Origin: an uncultured Gammaproteobacteria bacterium
GTDB taxonomy: Bacteria; Pseudomonadota; Gammaproteobacteria; Arenicellales; Poriferihabitantaceae
Direction of reading: 5' to 3'
Assembly: GCA_937992195.1 (NCBI GenBank)
Contig: CALKKV010000006.1
Coordinates: forward strand, 39,599 to 103,598
Length of the DNA: 64,000 nt
Both the position numbers and the translations under genes were made by a program. The notes under the pieces are model-generated. The model was not told where the DNA came from, searched no databases, and was given only the letters and a program-made list of their open reading frames with translations. Of the stretch, positions 50,255-58,500 are shown piece after piece (position 1 is the stretch's first letter; each line of letters begins with the position of its first letter).

Positions 50255-52684
50255 TCAGAATTTAACTAGTTTATTCTCGGGATCATACAAACATCGCGGC
50301 GTCACCTCGGCGGTGTAACGCTCTCCCAGAATACCTACCTGCAATACTTGTCCCTGTGATGCAGCGGCTGGCTCTACATAGGCAAACGCAATATTCTTGT
50401 TCACTCGATGCCCATACCCGGCCGAAGTGATCGTGCCACACTGTTGTTGATCTAAAAACACCGGATCGCCGCTGTGCGCTGGCGCGATACCGCAATCAAT
50501 CTGCATCACTACAAAGGTTTTTCTTAGACCTTTCGCAACCTGTTTTTCCAGACCTTGGTTACCCACATAGTCAGCCTTGTCAGATGCAACAAAGCGAGAG
50601 AGCCCTGCTTCAACCGGATTGTGTTCAACAATTAAATCCGCTTTCCAGTGCATATAGCCTTTTTCGAGACGCATCGATTCCGTTGCATAAAGACCAAACT
50701 GTTTCAAATCGTACTGCTGCCCCGCCTGCATTAGCTGCTGCCAAACCTGAAACAGATACGCATTCTCGATATGCAGCTCATAAGCAAGTTCCCCAGAGAA
50801 ACTGACCGCCATTGCAAGCACTGACGAATGACCTATAAACACTTCTTGTACTGCCATCCAAGGAAATGCAGATGCTGACCAGTCTGCTCTCGGTGACAAA
50901 CCAGACAATAGCTCGCGAGACCTTGGACCTGCTACCACAAGCGTTGTATGGGTCGTTGTTTTCTCGGTTAAGGCAACATCATTGGGTTTGTATTGATTTA
51001 ACCAGTCGCGGTCATGCCACTCTGCAGCAGCGGCCGACCCATACCAGTACCGCTCTTCGCTCAATTTAGCAATGGTAGCTTCAGCAATAATATTGCCGTG
51101 TTGATTGAGAAAATAACACAGACGTACCGTACCGACTTTTTTGGGAAGCCGGCTGCAGGTCATTTTGTCGAGAAAAGCAGTTGCTCCCGGACCGCTGATT
51201 TCATAGCGGTTAAAACCGGACACCTCCATTAAACCTGCGCCCTCTGTGATCGCTTTAACTTCTTCTGCGACAACTTCTTTGGTTGGGGTAAAACGATAGC
51301 TGTGCTGATCTTCAAAATCTGCTGTAGGTTTAAAAAACAGTGCGCGTTCCCAGCCGTTGACCACGCCAAAGGCGCAGTCTTGATCAGCCAGCGCATGATA
51401 CAGCGGTGTCGTTCGCGCTAACCTGCCAGCGGGACGCTGTTCGTGCGGCATATGATAGTGAAACTCGTTTTGGTAATCCTCTATGGCTTTAAGACAGGTG
51501 AGTTCGGTCGTTGCATAGTCGGTAAACCGCCTTGGATCGAGAAACCAGGATTCCCATTCGCACTGACCGTGCACCATAATCTGCGCCAGGATTTTTCCAT
51601 GACCACCACCTTCACCAATACCTGCACGCAAACCAAGGCAGGCGAAAGCATTATGCACACCAGGGATTGGCCCAACCAGCGGCGCACCGTCAATGGTGTA
51701 GGTGATCGGGCCATTTATCACCGTATGAATTCCTGTTTCGGTCAGACACGGCAGACGTTTAAAAATCTCTTCCATGTTATCGAGACAGCGATCCAGATCA
51801 GAAGGACAAAGCGCTTTGGTAAAGTTGGGATCAATACCGTCCATACCAAAAGGCTTACAAGCTTGTTCGTATACCCCAACCAACAACCCCTCTTTCTCTT
51901 GTCGACTATAAAAGTCATCGCCCGGGTCGCGAATAATCGGTACTCTAAAGTCCAGTTGCTGAATTTGCGGTATCGGCTCGGTCAAAAAATACATATGCTC
52001 CATTGACGTCACCGGATGGGTCACGCCCAACATATTGCCAACTTCGTTTACCCGATACCCGGTCGCGTTAACCACCATCTCACAAGTGATATCTCCTTTC
52101 TGAGTGTGAACAATAAACTCGCCACTGGGTTTACGGCTAATGGCTTCAACTGCATTGAAGCGATATACCTCCGCGCCGTTTTTGCGCGCGCGACGCGCCA
52201 ACGCAAACACCAGCTGAGCAGGATCAATATCACCGTCCAAAGGATCCCACCAGGCGCCAAGCAAACCCTCCGTGTTCATTAACGGATGACGACGCCCCAC
52301 TTCCGCTGCATCGATAAACTCCATTTCAACACCCATGCCCGCCGCCATACCGATGAAGTGGCGATAGGTATCCACTTGTTCCTGGGTATGCGCCAGACGC
52401 ATACCACCGCTGATGTGATAGTTGATCGGGAAGTCGGGATCCTCTGCGAGCGAACGATAAAGATCAATGCTATGGCGCTTTAAGCCAATCATTGTCTGGT
52501 TGGCGCCAAACTGGGTGACCTGGGCCGCTGCATGCCAGGTCGAACCAGAAGTCAGCTCGTCACGCTCTACCAGGACAACATCTGACCAACCTTCTTCGGT
52601 AAGATGGTACAAAGTAGAAGTACCGGCAATACCACCACCGATGACAACAACCCTTGCATAGTTTTTTATAGTTTTCTCAGGCAT
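50255..52684 (-). CDS. Dimethylglycine/sarcosine dehydrogenase-like flavoprotein with C-terminal GcvT (folate) domain
   Basis: An 809-residue two-part enzyme. The N-terminal DAO-type FAD domain starts VVVIGGGIAGTSTLYHL, with SGSTWHAAAQVT where His51 corresponds to the covalent FAD-His of mammalian dimethylglycine and sarcosine dehydrogenases. The C-terminal GcvT-like domain (from about 430: RTTPLYHALADQDCAFGVVNGWERALFF in parts, later GELAYELHIE and GYMHWKADL) binds tetrahydrofolate and captures formaldehyde as methylene-THF. Usual length for the family. Located upstream of the MttB-like gene in one operon; divergent LysR. Likely N-demethylates dimethylglycine, sarcosine or a related amine. 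The precise substrate is not determined. Confidence 0.92.
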   Translation of the reverse strand: MPEKTIKNYARVVVIGGGIAGTSTLYHLTEEGWSDVVLVERDELTSGSTWHAAAQVTQFGANQTMIGLKRHSIDLYRSLAEDPDFPINYHISGGMRLAHTQEQVDTYRHFIGMAAGMGVEMEFIDAAEVGRRHPLMNTEGLLGAWWDPLDGDIDPAQLVFALARRARKNGAEVYRFNAVEAISRKPSGEFIVHTQKGDITCEMVVNATGYRVNEVGNMLGVTHPVTSMEHMYFLTEPIPQIQQLDFRVPIIRDPGDDFYSRQEKEGLLVGVYEQACKPFGMDGIDPNFTKALCPSDLDRCLDNMEEIFKRLPCLTETGIHTVINGPITYTIDGAPLVGPIPGVHNAFACLGLRAGIGEGGGHGKILAQIMVHGQCEWESWFLDPRRFTDYATTELTCLKAIEDYQNEFHYHMPHEQRPAGRLARTTPLYHALADQDCAFGVVNGWERALFFKPTADFEDQHSYRFTPTKEVVAEEVKAITEGAGLMEVSGFNRYEISGPGATAFLDKMTCSRLPKKVGTVRLCYFLNQHGNIIAEATIAKLSEERYWYGSAAAAEWHDRDWLNQYKPNDVALTEKTTTHTTLVVAGPRSRELLSGLSPRADWSASAFPWMAVQEVFIGHSSVLAMAVSFSGELAYELHIENAYLFQVWQQLMQAGQQYDLKQFGLYATESMRLEKGYMHWKADLIVEHNPVEAGLSRFVASDKADYVGNQGLEKQVAKGLRKTFVVMQIDCGIAPAHSGDPVFLDQQQCGTITSAGYGHRVNKNIAFAYVEPAAASQGQVLQVGILGERYTAEVTPRCLYDPENKLVKF

Positions 52685-52702
52685 ATCAGCTAATTAGAAT
52701 AC

Positions 52703-52784
52703 TAAACTATATTAATACTGCGCCAGAATCAGGCAATCGACAAATCAATTTTTTTGTACTATTGTATAATTTAATTAAACTATA
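52703..52784. promoter_or_regulatory. TAAACTATA direct repeats in the flavoprotein/LysR divergent region
   Basis: The nonamer TAAACTATA occurs at 52703-52711 and 52776-52784, 73 bp apart start to start (about seven helical turns), one near each divergent gene. A TATAAT hexamer (52765-52770) precedes the right copy and could be the -10 of the LysR transcript. The arrangement fits two binding sites for a DNA-looping or co-operative regulator such as the adjacent LysR. Confidence 0.4.
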
Positions 52785-52792
52785 GATTCAAA

Positions 52793-53638
52793 GTGAAACA
52801 CGCTCTACCCTCGCTTGATCGCCTCAAAGTCTTCGAGTCCTCGGCCAGATTACTCAGCTTTACCAAAGCCGCGACCGAGCTCTGCATCACCAAGGGCGCG
52901 GTGAGCTATCAAATAAAAAGACTGGAAGATCAAATCGGTGTGCCCCTGTTTCGCAGATCTACCCGCCAAATATTCCTGACCGATGCGGGCCAGTCTTTAT
53001 TTCAGACAACCCGCAGCGTATTTGATGAAGTCGAATTTTCAATCCAGCGCATACGCGCCAGTAAGCAGCACGACATTACGATCGCCGCCACAACCTACGT
53101 CGCCGCAAGATGGTTGTCTCCGAGAGTTGCTAAATTTCTCGAACAATATCCCGATGTCTCGGTGCGGTTTGAGCACCACGTTAACGACCCGAGCTTCCAG
53201 CTAAAGCAAACCGATCTCGCTTTAATCTGGGGAAATTGCCGACAGCCAATGGATCAAAACACCATCGCAAATATTCCAATGGCGCTGTTCCCGGCAGTCA
53301 ATCCCGAGCAGGCCGCACGATTACAAAAAGACACTACCTGGTTAAGCAAAATTACATTGTTGTCAGAGGACAGGTCGCAGGATTTATGGCTGGAATGGTT
53401 TGGTAAAAGGGTATTGCCCAATCCAAGACAAGTAATTGAAGACGCCAATGTCAGAGTGCAAGCTGCTATTGATGGTCAGGGCATGATCCTCGCTGACGAC
53501 TTGATGAAAAGCGAACTGGATTCCCAGCTGCTGGTGGCGCCATTTGATCATGCGCTATCTGACTATGGTTATCAGCTAAAGAAGAGTGCTGATATAGCTA
53601 CAAGTCTAGCGGTCGACAATATACTTAAGTGGCTTTAA
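52793..53638 (+). CDS. LysR-family transcriptional regulator (GcvA-like)
   Basis: A 281-residue LTTR with GTG start. The HTH is LDRLKVFESSARLLSFTKAATELCITKGAVSYQIKRLEDQ, given here in the family order helices 1-3. The effector domain begins near residue 90. Divergent from the DMGDH/MttB-like operon and 80 bp upstream of a guanidinobutyrase gene on its own strand. In Pseudomonas a LysR regulator (GbuR) sits next to gbuA, so this protein may serve gbuA, the methylamine operon, or both. Confidence 0.92.
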   Translation: MKHALPSLDRLKVFESSARLLSFTKAATELCITKGAVSYQIKRLEDQIGVPLFRRSTRQIFLTDAGQSLFQTTRSVFDEVEFSIQRIRASKQHDITIAATTYVAARWLSPRVAKFLEQYPDVSVRFEHHVNDPSFQLKQTDLALIWGNCRQPMDQNTIANIPMALFPAVNPEQAARLQKDTTWLSKITLLSEDRSQDLWLEWFGKRVLPNPRQVIEDANVRVQAAIDGQGMILADDLMKSELDSQLLVAPFDHALSDYGYQLKKSADIATSLAVDNILKWL

Positions 53639-53718
53639 TCATTCAAAGTCGCCATGCCGCGCCTGTGCTGGATTTGTTAAGCTTGTAAGCCTTTGCTTAA
53701 AACGGTCGATTCCTAAAA

Positions 53719-54675
53719 ATGCCATCCAAATTCAATCAACCATTAGGCGGCAATGAAATGCCGCGTTTTGCCGGCCCCGGTACGATGTTTCGACTGCCCC
53801 AAGGCAGCGTTGCAGAAGAACTCGATATCGCCATTGTGGGCGTGCCGTTGGATATCGGTACCAGCAACCGGGCAGGCACGCGCTTTGGTCCCAGGGAAAT
53901 TCGCGGTGAATCCGCAATGGTGCGCCCCTATGGTATGTACACCCAGGCAGCGCCATTTGACAGTTTTCAAATTGGCGATGTTGGCGATGTGCCGCTCAAT
54001 ACATTTAACCTGCTGGATTCCATCGACATTATCGAACGCTTTTTCAATAACGTGGTTTCCGCCGGCGTAAAAACCCTAAGCATTGGAGGCGACCATACCA
54101 TTTCGCTGCCGATTCTACGGGCGATACATAAGAAACACGGCGCCGTTGCATTGGTTCATGTCGACGCCCATGCGGATATCAATGACGTGATGTTTGGCGA
54201 AAAAATTGCCCACGGCACCATCTTTCGTCGCGCAGTCGAAGAGGGTTTGGTGCAAGGCGATAGGATGTTTCAAATCGGCTTGCGCACAACCGGATATAGC
54301 GCGGAAGATTTTGACTGGTCGCGAGATCAAGGGGCCCGTGTTGTGCCCGCAGAAGAATGCTGGTATCGCTCTTTAACGCCGCTGATGGACGAGATACGCG
54401 CAAAAATCGGCCCAGACACACCCACCTATTTGACCTTCGATATTGACGGCCTCGACCCATCCGTGGCCCCCGGCACAGGAACCCCGGAACCTGGCGGATT
54501 AACCGCTTCCCAGGGAATTGAAGTGATTCGCGGTGTTTGGGGACTTAACCTTATTGGTGCTGATCTGGTAGAAGTTGCACCACCATATGACACCAGTGGA
54601 AATACCTCGCTACTGGCGGCAAACCTATTGTTTGAAATGCTTTGCAGCTTCCCTGGCTGCATACGCAGAAGCTAG
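53719..54675 (+). CDS. gbuA: Guanidinobutyrase (ureohydrolase family, GbuA-like)
   Basis: A 318-residue arginase-fold enzyme hydrolysing 4-guanidinobutyrate to urea and GABA. Manganese ligands: His in GGDHT, Asp/His/Asp in HVDAHADIND and Asp/Asp in FDIDGLDPSVAPGTGTPEPGG (in part). The N-terminus NQPLGGNEMPRF and GVPLDIGTSNRAGTRFGPREIR, and the end PPYDTSGNTSLLAANLL, follow Pseudomonas GbuA more closely than SpeB agmatinase. Agmatinase or guanidinopropionase activity cannot be ruled out. Follows the LysR gene by 80 bp. Confidence 0.88.
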   Translation: MPSKFNQPLGGNEMPRFAGPGTMFRLPQGSVAEELDIAIVGVPLDIGTSNRAGTRFGPREIRGESAMVRPYGMYTQAAPFDSFQIGDVGDVPLNTFNLLDSIDIIERFFNNVVSAGVKTLSIGGDHTISLPILRAIHKKHGAVALVHVDAHADINDVMFGEKIAHGTIFRRAVEEGLVQGDRMFQIGLRTTGYSAEDFDWSRDQGARVVPAEECWYRSLTPLMDEIRAKIGPDTPTYLTFDIDGLDPSVAPGTGTPEPGGLTASQGIEVIRGVWGLNLIGADLVEVAPPYDTSGNTSLLAANLLFEMLCSFPGCIRRS

Positions 54676-54706
54676 CTCTGTGCCGACTGACTAGCGAAAT
54701 TCGCCT

Positions 54707-54730
54707 GATTTATCGATTTATCGATTTATC
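54707..54730. repeat. Three tandem copies of GATTTATC
   Basis: GATTTATC is repeated without gaps at 54707-54714, 54715-54722 and 54723-54730, about 30 bp before the palindrome upstream of the LexA-like gene. An 8-bp period is not helix-phased; a slippage-prone microsatellite or a regulatory element is possible. Confidence 0.6.
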
Positions 54731-54760
54731 CGCATTTCTGATTGACTCTCGTTTGAAAAT

Positions 54761-54782
54761 TTGTTCTCATAATAGAGAACAA
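54761..54782. promoter_or_regulatory. Palindromic operator (candidate SOS box) upstream of the LexA-like gene
   Basis: TTGTTCTC (54761-54768) and GAGAACAA (54775-54782) are perfect 8-bp arms around ATAATA. It lies 77 bp before the start codon. The sequence differs from the enterobacterial CTGT-N8-ACAG box and from GTTC-N7-GTTC or GAAC-N4-GTTC types. Position and symmetry make it the likely site for autorepression. Confidence 0.65.
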
Positions 54783-54858
54783 TAGCCTCCGTGCCGCCAA
54801 TTCATTGGTTCGTGCTGGAAGGTCAATCCCAGAAAACTTATTTGGTGTCTACGAGAAA

Positions 54859-55446
54859 ATGCGTGATATTGAACAAAAAATTTTAGACTATGTAGGACAT
54901 TTCTGTTTCGAGCAGCAGCGCTCGCCTACCCTTGCAGAAATTGCTATTGGCGTCGGTTATACCTCCAGAGGTTCTATCCATCGCTATGTCAAAGGACTGA
55001 TAGACGAAGGATTTTTAAGCAGCGACGGCGGTAACAAAAACCTGCATTGCACCGGCAAGCCCACCAGCGATCTCACCATGCCGATGCTTGGGAAAATTGC
55101 GGCTGGTCGACCTATTGAAGCGATCAACCAGAATCTTGAACTGAATATCACCAACCTGTTTGCCGGTCCCAATCGATTTGTTTTGGAAGTTACCGGTGAA
55201 TCGATGATCGATGCAGGGATTCATGATGGTGACTACGTCATTATCGAGCAGGCGGCCAAGGCAAAAGACGGCGATATCGTGGTGGCATTAGTGGAAGATT
55301 ATGAAGCAACGCTAAAACGTTTTTACACTATCGCTGGCAATCGTATTCGACTGGTTCCCGAAAACAAAACCATGGAACCGATGAATTTTCCGGTTGACCA
55401 GGTGCAGATACAGGGCATTTTAGTCGGACAAATGCGCAAGTATTAA
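54859..55446 (+). CDS. LexA-like repressor with autoproteolytic S24 domain
   Basis: 195 residues from the ATG at 54859; the ORF opens at a TTG 18 codons earlier, which has no family support. The N-terminal winged HTH (residues about 1-60) is LexA-like but divergent: RSPTLAEIAIGVGYTSRGSIHRYVKGL. The C-terminal S24 peptidase has the Ala82-Gly83 cleavage pair (GKIAAGRP), Ser115 (TGESMIDAG) and Lys153 (EATLKRF), all in canonical spacing. Expected to repress DNA-damage genes and self-cleave with RecA. It may be a second LexA paralog with its own regulon, as the operator is atypical. Confidence 0.87.
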   Translation: MRDIEQKILDYVGHFCFEQQRSPTLAEIAIGVGYTSRGSIHRYVKGLIDEGFLSSDGGNKNLHCTGKPTSDLTMPMLGKIAAGRPIEAINQNLELNITNLFAGPNRFVLEVTGESMIDAGIHDGDYVIIEQAAKAKDGDIVVALVEDYEATLKRFYTIAGNRIRLVPENKTMEPMNFPVDQVQIQGILVGQMRKY

Positions 55447-55469
55447 TCCTGTAAGGCAGATTTGCGCGC

Positions 55470-55487
55470 GCTGAAATTTTCTTCAGC
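55470..55487 (+). terminator. Weak hairpin after the LexA-like gene
   Basis: GCTGAA (55470-55475) and TTCAGC (55482-55487) form a 6-bp stem with an ATTTTC loop, followed by TAAATTAT. It lies between convergent genes. The stem is short and the T-run poor, so it is only a possible terminator. Confidence 0.35.
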
Positions 55488-55529
55488 TAAATTATAAAAC
55501 GGCTGTTGGTTGATTTCGTTCTGTTCTTC

Positions 55530-56441
55530 CTAGACGTTCTCCATGATTTTTTGGCGCTTTAACCTTGCTTCTCTCTGCATCGTGTAAACCCCACTGGTGA
55601 TAATAATCACGATGCCGATGAGACTAAAAGTGTCGGGCACTTCTTCCCATATCAAAAACCCGAGAATTCCGCCGAAAACAATCATTAGATATTTCAGTGG
55701 TGAAACCAAACCCACTTCCGCGTTCTTTAAACTCAGGGTCATAAGGTATTGACCACATCCACCCAGCACACCCACCGAAGCCAGCAGTGCCGAATCCTTT
55801 AAAGAAGGTGTCTGCCAGCCCCATAATAGCGACATGATCGAAGAGACAACGGTCGCTGCCACGGTAAAGTAAAAGGTGATACAGGCAGCGTCATCATACC
55901 GCGCCATAATACGAATCAAATTGCTGGCGAATGCGACGAAAAATGCCGCCACAACCATATACAAAGCGCCCTGAGAAAACACTTCGGTACCGGGTTTCAC
56001 CACTAGCAGTACGCCGCAAAAACCGATAGATACCGCAGCCCAACGACGAATACCCACTACTTCTTTTAATAGCGGAACTGACAGTGCTGTCATCAATATT
56101 GGCGCCGAATGAAATATCGCCATGGCATCTGCGAGCGGCATCTTACTGATCCCGGTAAATGCGGTAAACATCGCACTAACGCCGATACAACCACGCAATA
56201 GATGCAAACCTGGATGCGCGGTTTTTAATACCCGCCAGCCGCCGGCTCCCATAATAAACAGCGATATGGGCAGCAACGCCACTGCACTGCGAAAAAACAT
56301 AATCTGATAAATCGGATAATCCGCGGCTAACCATTTGACCAAGGTATCCATCACCGCAAAGACGCTGACGCTGCCCAACATCATACCCACCCCAAAGATT
56401 GGGCGTTCGTTTTTCGGGTCAACAGTCATACCCGCGAGCAT
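55530..56441 (-). CDS. EamA/DMT-family transporter
   Basis: A 303-residue membrane protein with ten predicted helices in two EamA repeats: MMLGSVSVFAVMDTLVKWLA opens the first; RRWAAVSIGFCGVLLVVKPG closes it; FSLIGIVIIITSGVYTMQRE ends the second. It is a distant homolog of the EamA protein at 15.0-15.9 kb. Probable metabolite or amino acid exporter. The basic C-terminus is cytosolic. Two starts are possible within the first five codons. Confidence 0.88.
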   Translation of the reverse strand: MLAGMTVDPKNERPIFGVGMMLGSVSVFAVMDTLVKWLAADYPIYQIMFFRSAVALLPISLFIMGAGGWRVLKTAHPGLHLLRGCIGVSAMFTAFTGISKMPLADAMAIFHSAPILMTALSVPLLKEVVGIRRWAAVSIGFCGVLLVVKPGTEVFSQGALYMVVAAFFVAFASNLIRIMARYDDAACITFYFTVAATVVSSIMSLLWGWQTPSLKDSALLASVGVLGGCGQYLMTLSLKNAEVGLVSPLKYLMIVFGGILGFLIWEEVPDTFSLIGIVIIITSGVYTMQREARLKRQKIMENV

Positions 56442-56566
56442 AGTGATTTAAGTTGGCATTTCATACCGTTTTCCAGATAAACATAAAAATAAATTCCGGT
56501 ATTTATGATTGCACTTTGCAAAAGTCTTGGGATAATTAATCTGTCGTCATCCTTAAAATTTTTTCA

Positions 56567-57277
56567 GTGAACAAGAGCCTGATCACTAACATCGTTGCCG
56601 CGTCTATCCTCACGGCAGGTATTTATTTGGAACATGCCACACTCCGAACGGTTGGACTATTTGCCTTGTCTGGAGCCATTACCAACTGGCTGGCAGTACA
56701 CATGCTTTTTGAGCGTGTACCGGGCCTCTATGGTTCCGGCGTTATCCCCCAGCATTTTGAAGAGCTGAAGTCTGCGATCCGGGAATTAATGATGACGCAG
56801 TTTTTTCATGAGGAAAATATCAATCGATTTCTATCGGGCGGCGCTAGCGAAAACGATAAGGCGATCGATTTGAAACCTGTGATAGAGGGGATGGATTTAT
56901 CTCCAACCTTTGAGGGTCTGGTTAGCACTATTGAAGAATCTTCCTTTGGTGGCATGCTGTCGATGATTGGAGGCGCTGCAGGAATGGAACCACTGAAAGA
57001 ACCCTTTGTATCGCGGATGCGCGATACCTTGATAACGGTGTCCGAATCAGAACAGGTGCAAGCTGCCATTGTGAGCGGAGTGAAAAGTCAGGCAGGGTCA
57101 ACCGAGATGAAAGAAAAAATTATCCAGATCGTTGATCAGCGTCTGAGCGAACTCACTCCTGAGCTCGTCAAAACAATGATCCAGGATATTATTCGGTCGC
57201 ATCTCGGCTGGCTGGTTGTTTGGGGCGGCCTGTTTGGTGCACTGATCGGTTTGATATCAAGTTTATTACTGGCCTGA
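56567..57277 (+). CDS. DUF445-family membrane protein
   Basis: A 236-residue protein with N-terminal hydrophobic segments (about 5-45), the ITNWLAVHMLFERVPGLYGSGVIP motif in its first 70 residues, and a C-terminal helix (WLVVWGGLFGALIGLISSLLL). ITNWLAxxMLF and a G-x-GVIP/LIP motif define DUF445, an uncharacterised inner-membrane family with an amphipathic middle region. GTG start; no clear ribosome site. Convergent with the Rieske gene, 26 bp apart. Confidence 0.82.
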   Translation: MNKSLITNIVAASILTAGIYLEHATLRTVGLFALSGAITNWLAVHMLFERVPGLYGSGVIPQHFEELKSAIRELMMTQFFHEENINRFLSGGASENDKAIDLKPVIEGMDLSPTFEGLVSTIEESSFGGMLSMIGGAAGMEPLKEPFVSRMRDTLITVSESEQVQAAIVSGVKSQAGSTEMKEKIIQIVDQRLSELTPELVKTMIQDIIRSHLGWLVVWGGLFGALIGLISSLLLA

Positions 57278-57303
57278 TATTTTAGAGGGCGATTACGTTA
57301 CGC

Positions 57304-58452
57304 TTAATCGCAAAGCTTTCTGGCAAGAAACTGTGTGAACTCGTGATTTTCGCGTTCAAGCCAGCACAAAGGTCCTCCGCTGGATAAAGGCGCATTGGCA
57401 CCCCGTTGAATTCCTTCCACCACCACTCTGTCCTCTTCGTTGACCGTGGCTAAAAACTTTGTGGTTTCCGCAATTAATTTTTCCGGATCGTCACTGGCGG
57501 CCAACACTTCTGGCGCAAGTGCCGCGCCATAACGAATTCGAACCTTGTCAGGGCCCTTTGGCTGTAAGGAAAGATACCAAAGATGATCAGGTGCCAGCAT
57601 GTACATATGGGACGGGAATATCGTCGGTAATATCGACGTCACCCGTTGCTTTCCCGTCAGCGACGTATTGTCAGCATGGGCGGTACCTACCGGGGCGTCC
57701 TCGGTTTTCTCAAAAAACTGATAGGTAAATCCTGGCGACGGTTCGGACTCAGAAAACTGGGTTGCCTCTACCGGAAAGAAACCACCCACCGTCGCTTTAT
57801 GGGCAACCGGTAGGTGATAACCTTCCATAAAATTCTCGGTCAACTGTTTCCAGTTAGTATTCCAAACGTGGTCTTCTTCAATAATTTGTACGTAATGCTC
57901 CATCTCATATAGATCGACTAATGGCGCTAAATCAGAAAGCAGCGATGCAACAGATTCAACCTCCGAACTTAAAGTCAGGTAGATCCAGCCGTGCCAAATC
58001 TCCATCCGTATCGGGTGTAACGACAACTCAGATTTATCAAAGTTTGGACGAACATCCATATGCGGAGCGGCAACCAAATTACCGTCTGCCCCATAGGTCC
58101 AGGCGTGATACGGACAAACAATACGTTTACACCTGCCCTTGCCCTCTAATAGCGTCATCATTCGATGACGACAAACGTTAGCAAATGCCGCGAACTGATT
58201 ATTCTTTTGACGAATGACAAACACAGGTTGACTATCTAATTCAAAACAAAAATAGTCCCCTGCTTTTTTCAGGCTATTAGTTCGACCCGCGCACAACCAT
58301 TCTTTTTGAAACAGTTTTTTGCGCTCCAGTTCATGCAACGGTTCGGAGGTATACGCTTCAGGAGGAAGCGAAAATGTTTCCTGCAAAGAGGCATTTGCCA
58401 AAGTCGAAATCTTTGCCAGCGTTTGCTCTAGGGATGGTACATCGGTGCTCAT
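57304..58452 (-). CDS. Rieske non-heme iron oxygenase alpha subunit, quaternary-amine type
   Basis: 382 residues from the ATG at 58452; a TTG six codons upstream is less likely. Rieske ligands: Cys94, His96 (CRH), Cys113, His116 (CPYH). Mononuclear iron His213 and His218 in EGYHLPVAH. Glu210 stands at the bridging position normally held by Asp, as in CntA-like oxygenases and as in the other complete Rieske protein of this window. Paralogous but clearly divergent from it. No reductase is encoded nearby. Located 48 bp after a GST-like gene on the same strand. Probable substrate: a betaine or other quaternary amine. Confidence 0.87.
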   Translation of the reverse strand: MSTDVPSLEQTLAKISTLANASLQETFSLPPEAYTSEPLHELERKKLFQKEWLCAGRTNSLKKAGDYFCFELDSQPVFVIRQKNNQFAAFANVCRHRMMTLLEGKGRCKRIVCPYHAWTYGADGNLVAAPHMDVRPNFDKSELSLHPIRMEIWHGWIYLTLSSEVESVASLLSDLAPLVDLYEMEHYVQIIEEDHVWNTNWKQLTENFMEGYHLPVAHKATVGGFFPVEATQFSESEPSPGFTYQFFEKTEDAPVGTAHADNTSLTGKQRVTSILPTIFPSHMYMLAPDHLWYLSLQPKGPDKVRIRYGAALAPEVLAASDDPEKLIAETTKFLATVNEEDRVVVEGIQRGANAPLSSGGPLCWLERENHEFTQFLARKLCD

Positions 58453-58500
58453 AAGCGAAATGTACTGCAAATCGCAACCAGATGAAATTAGTGTTTTAAC

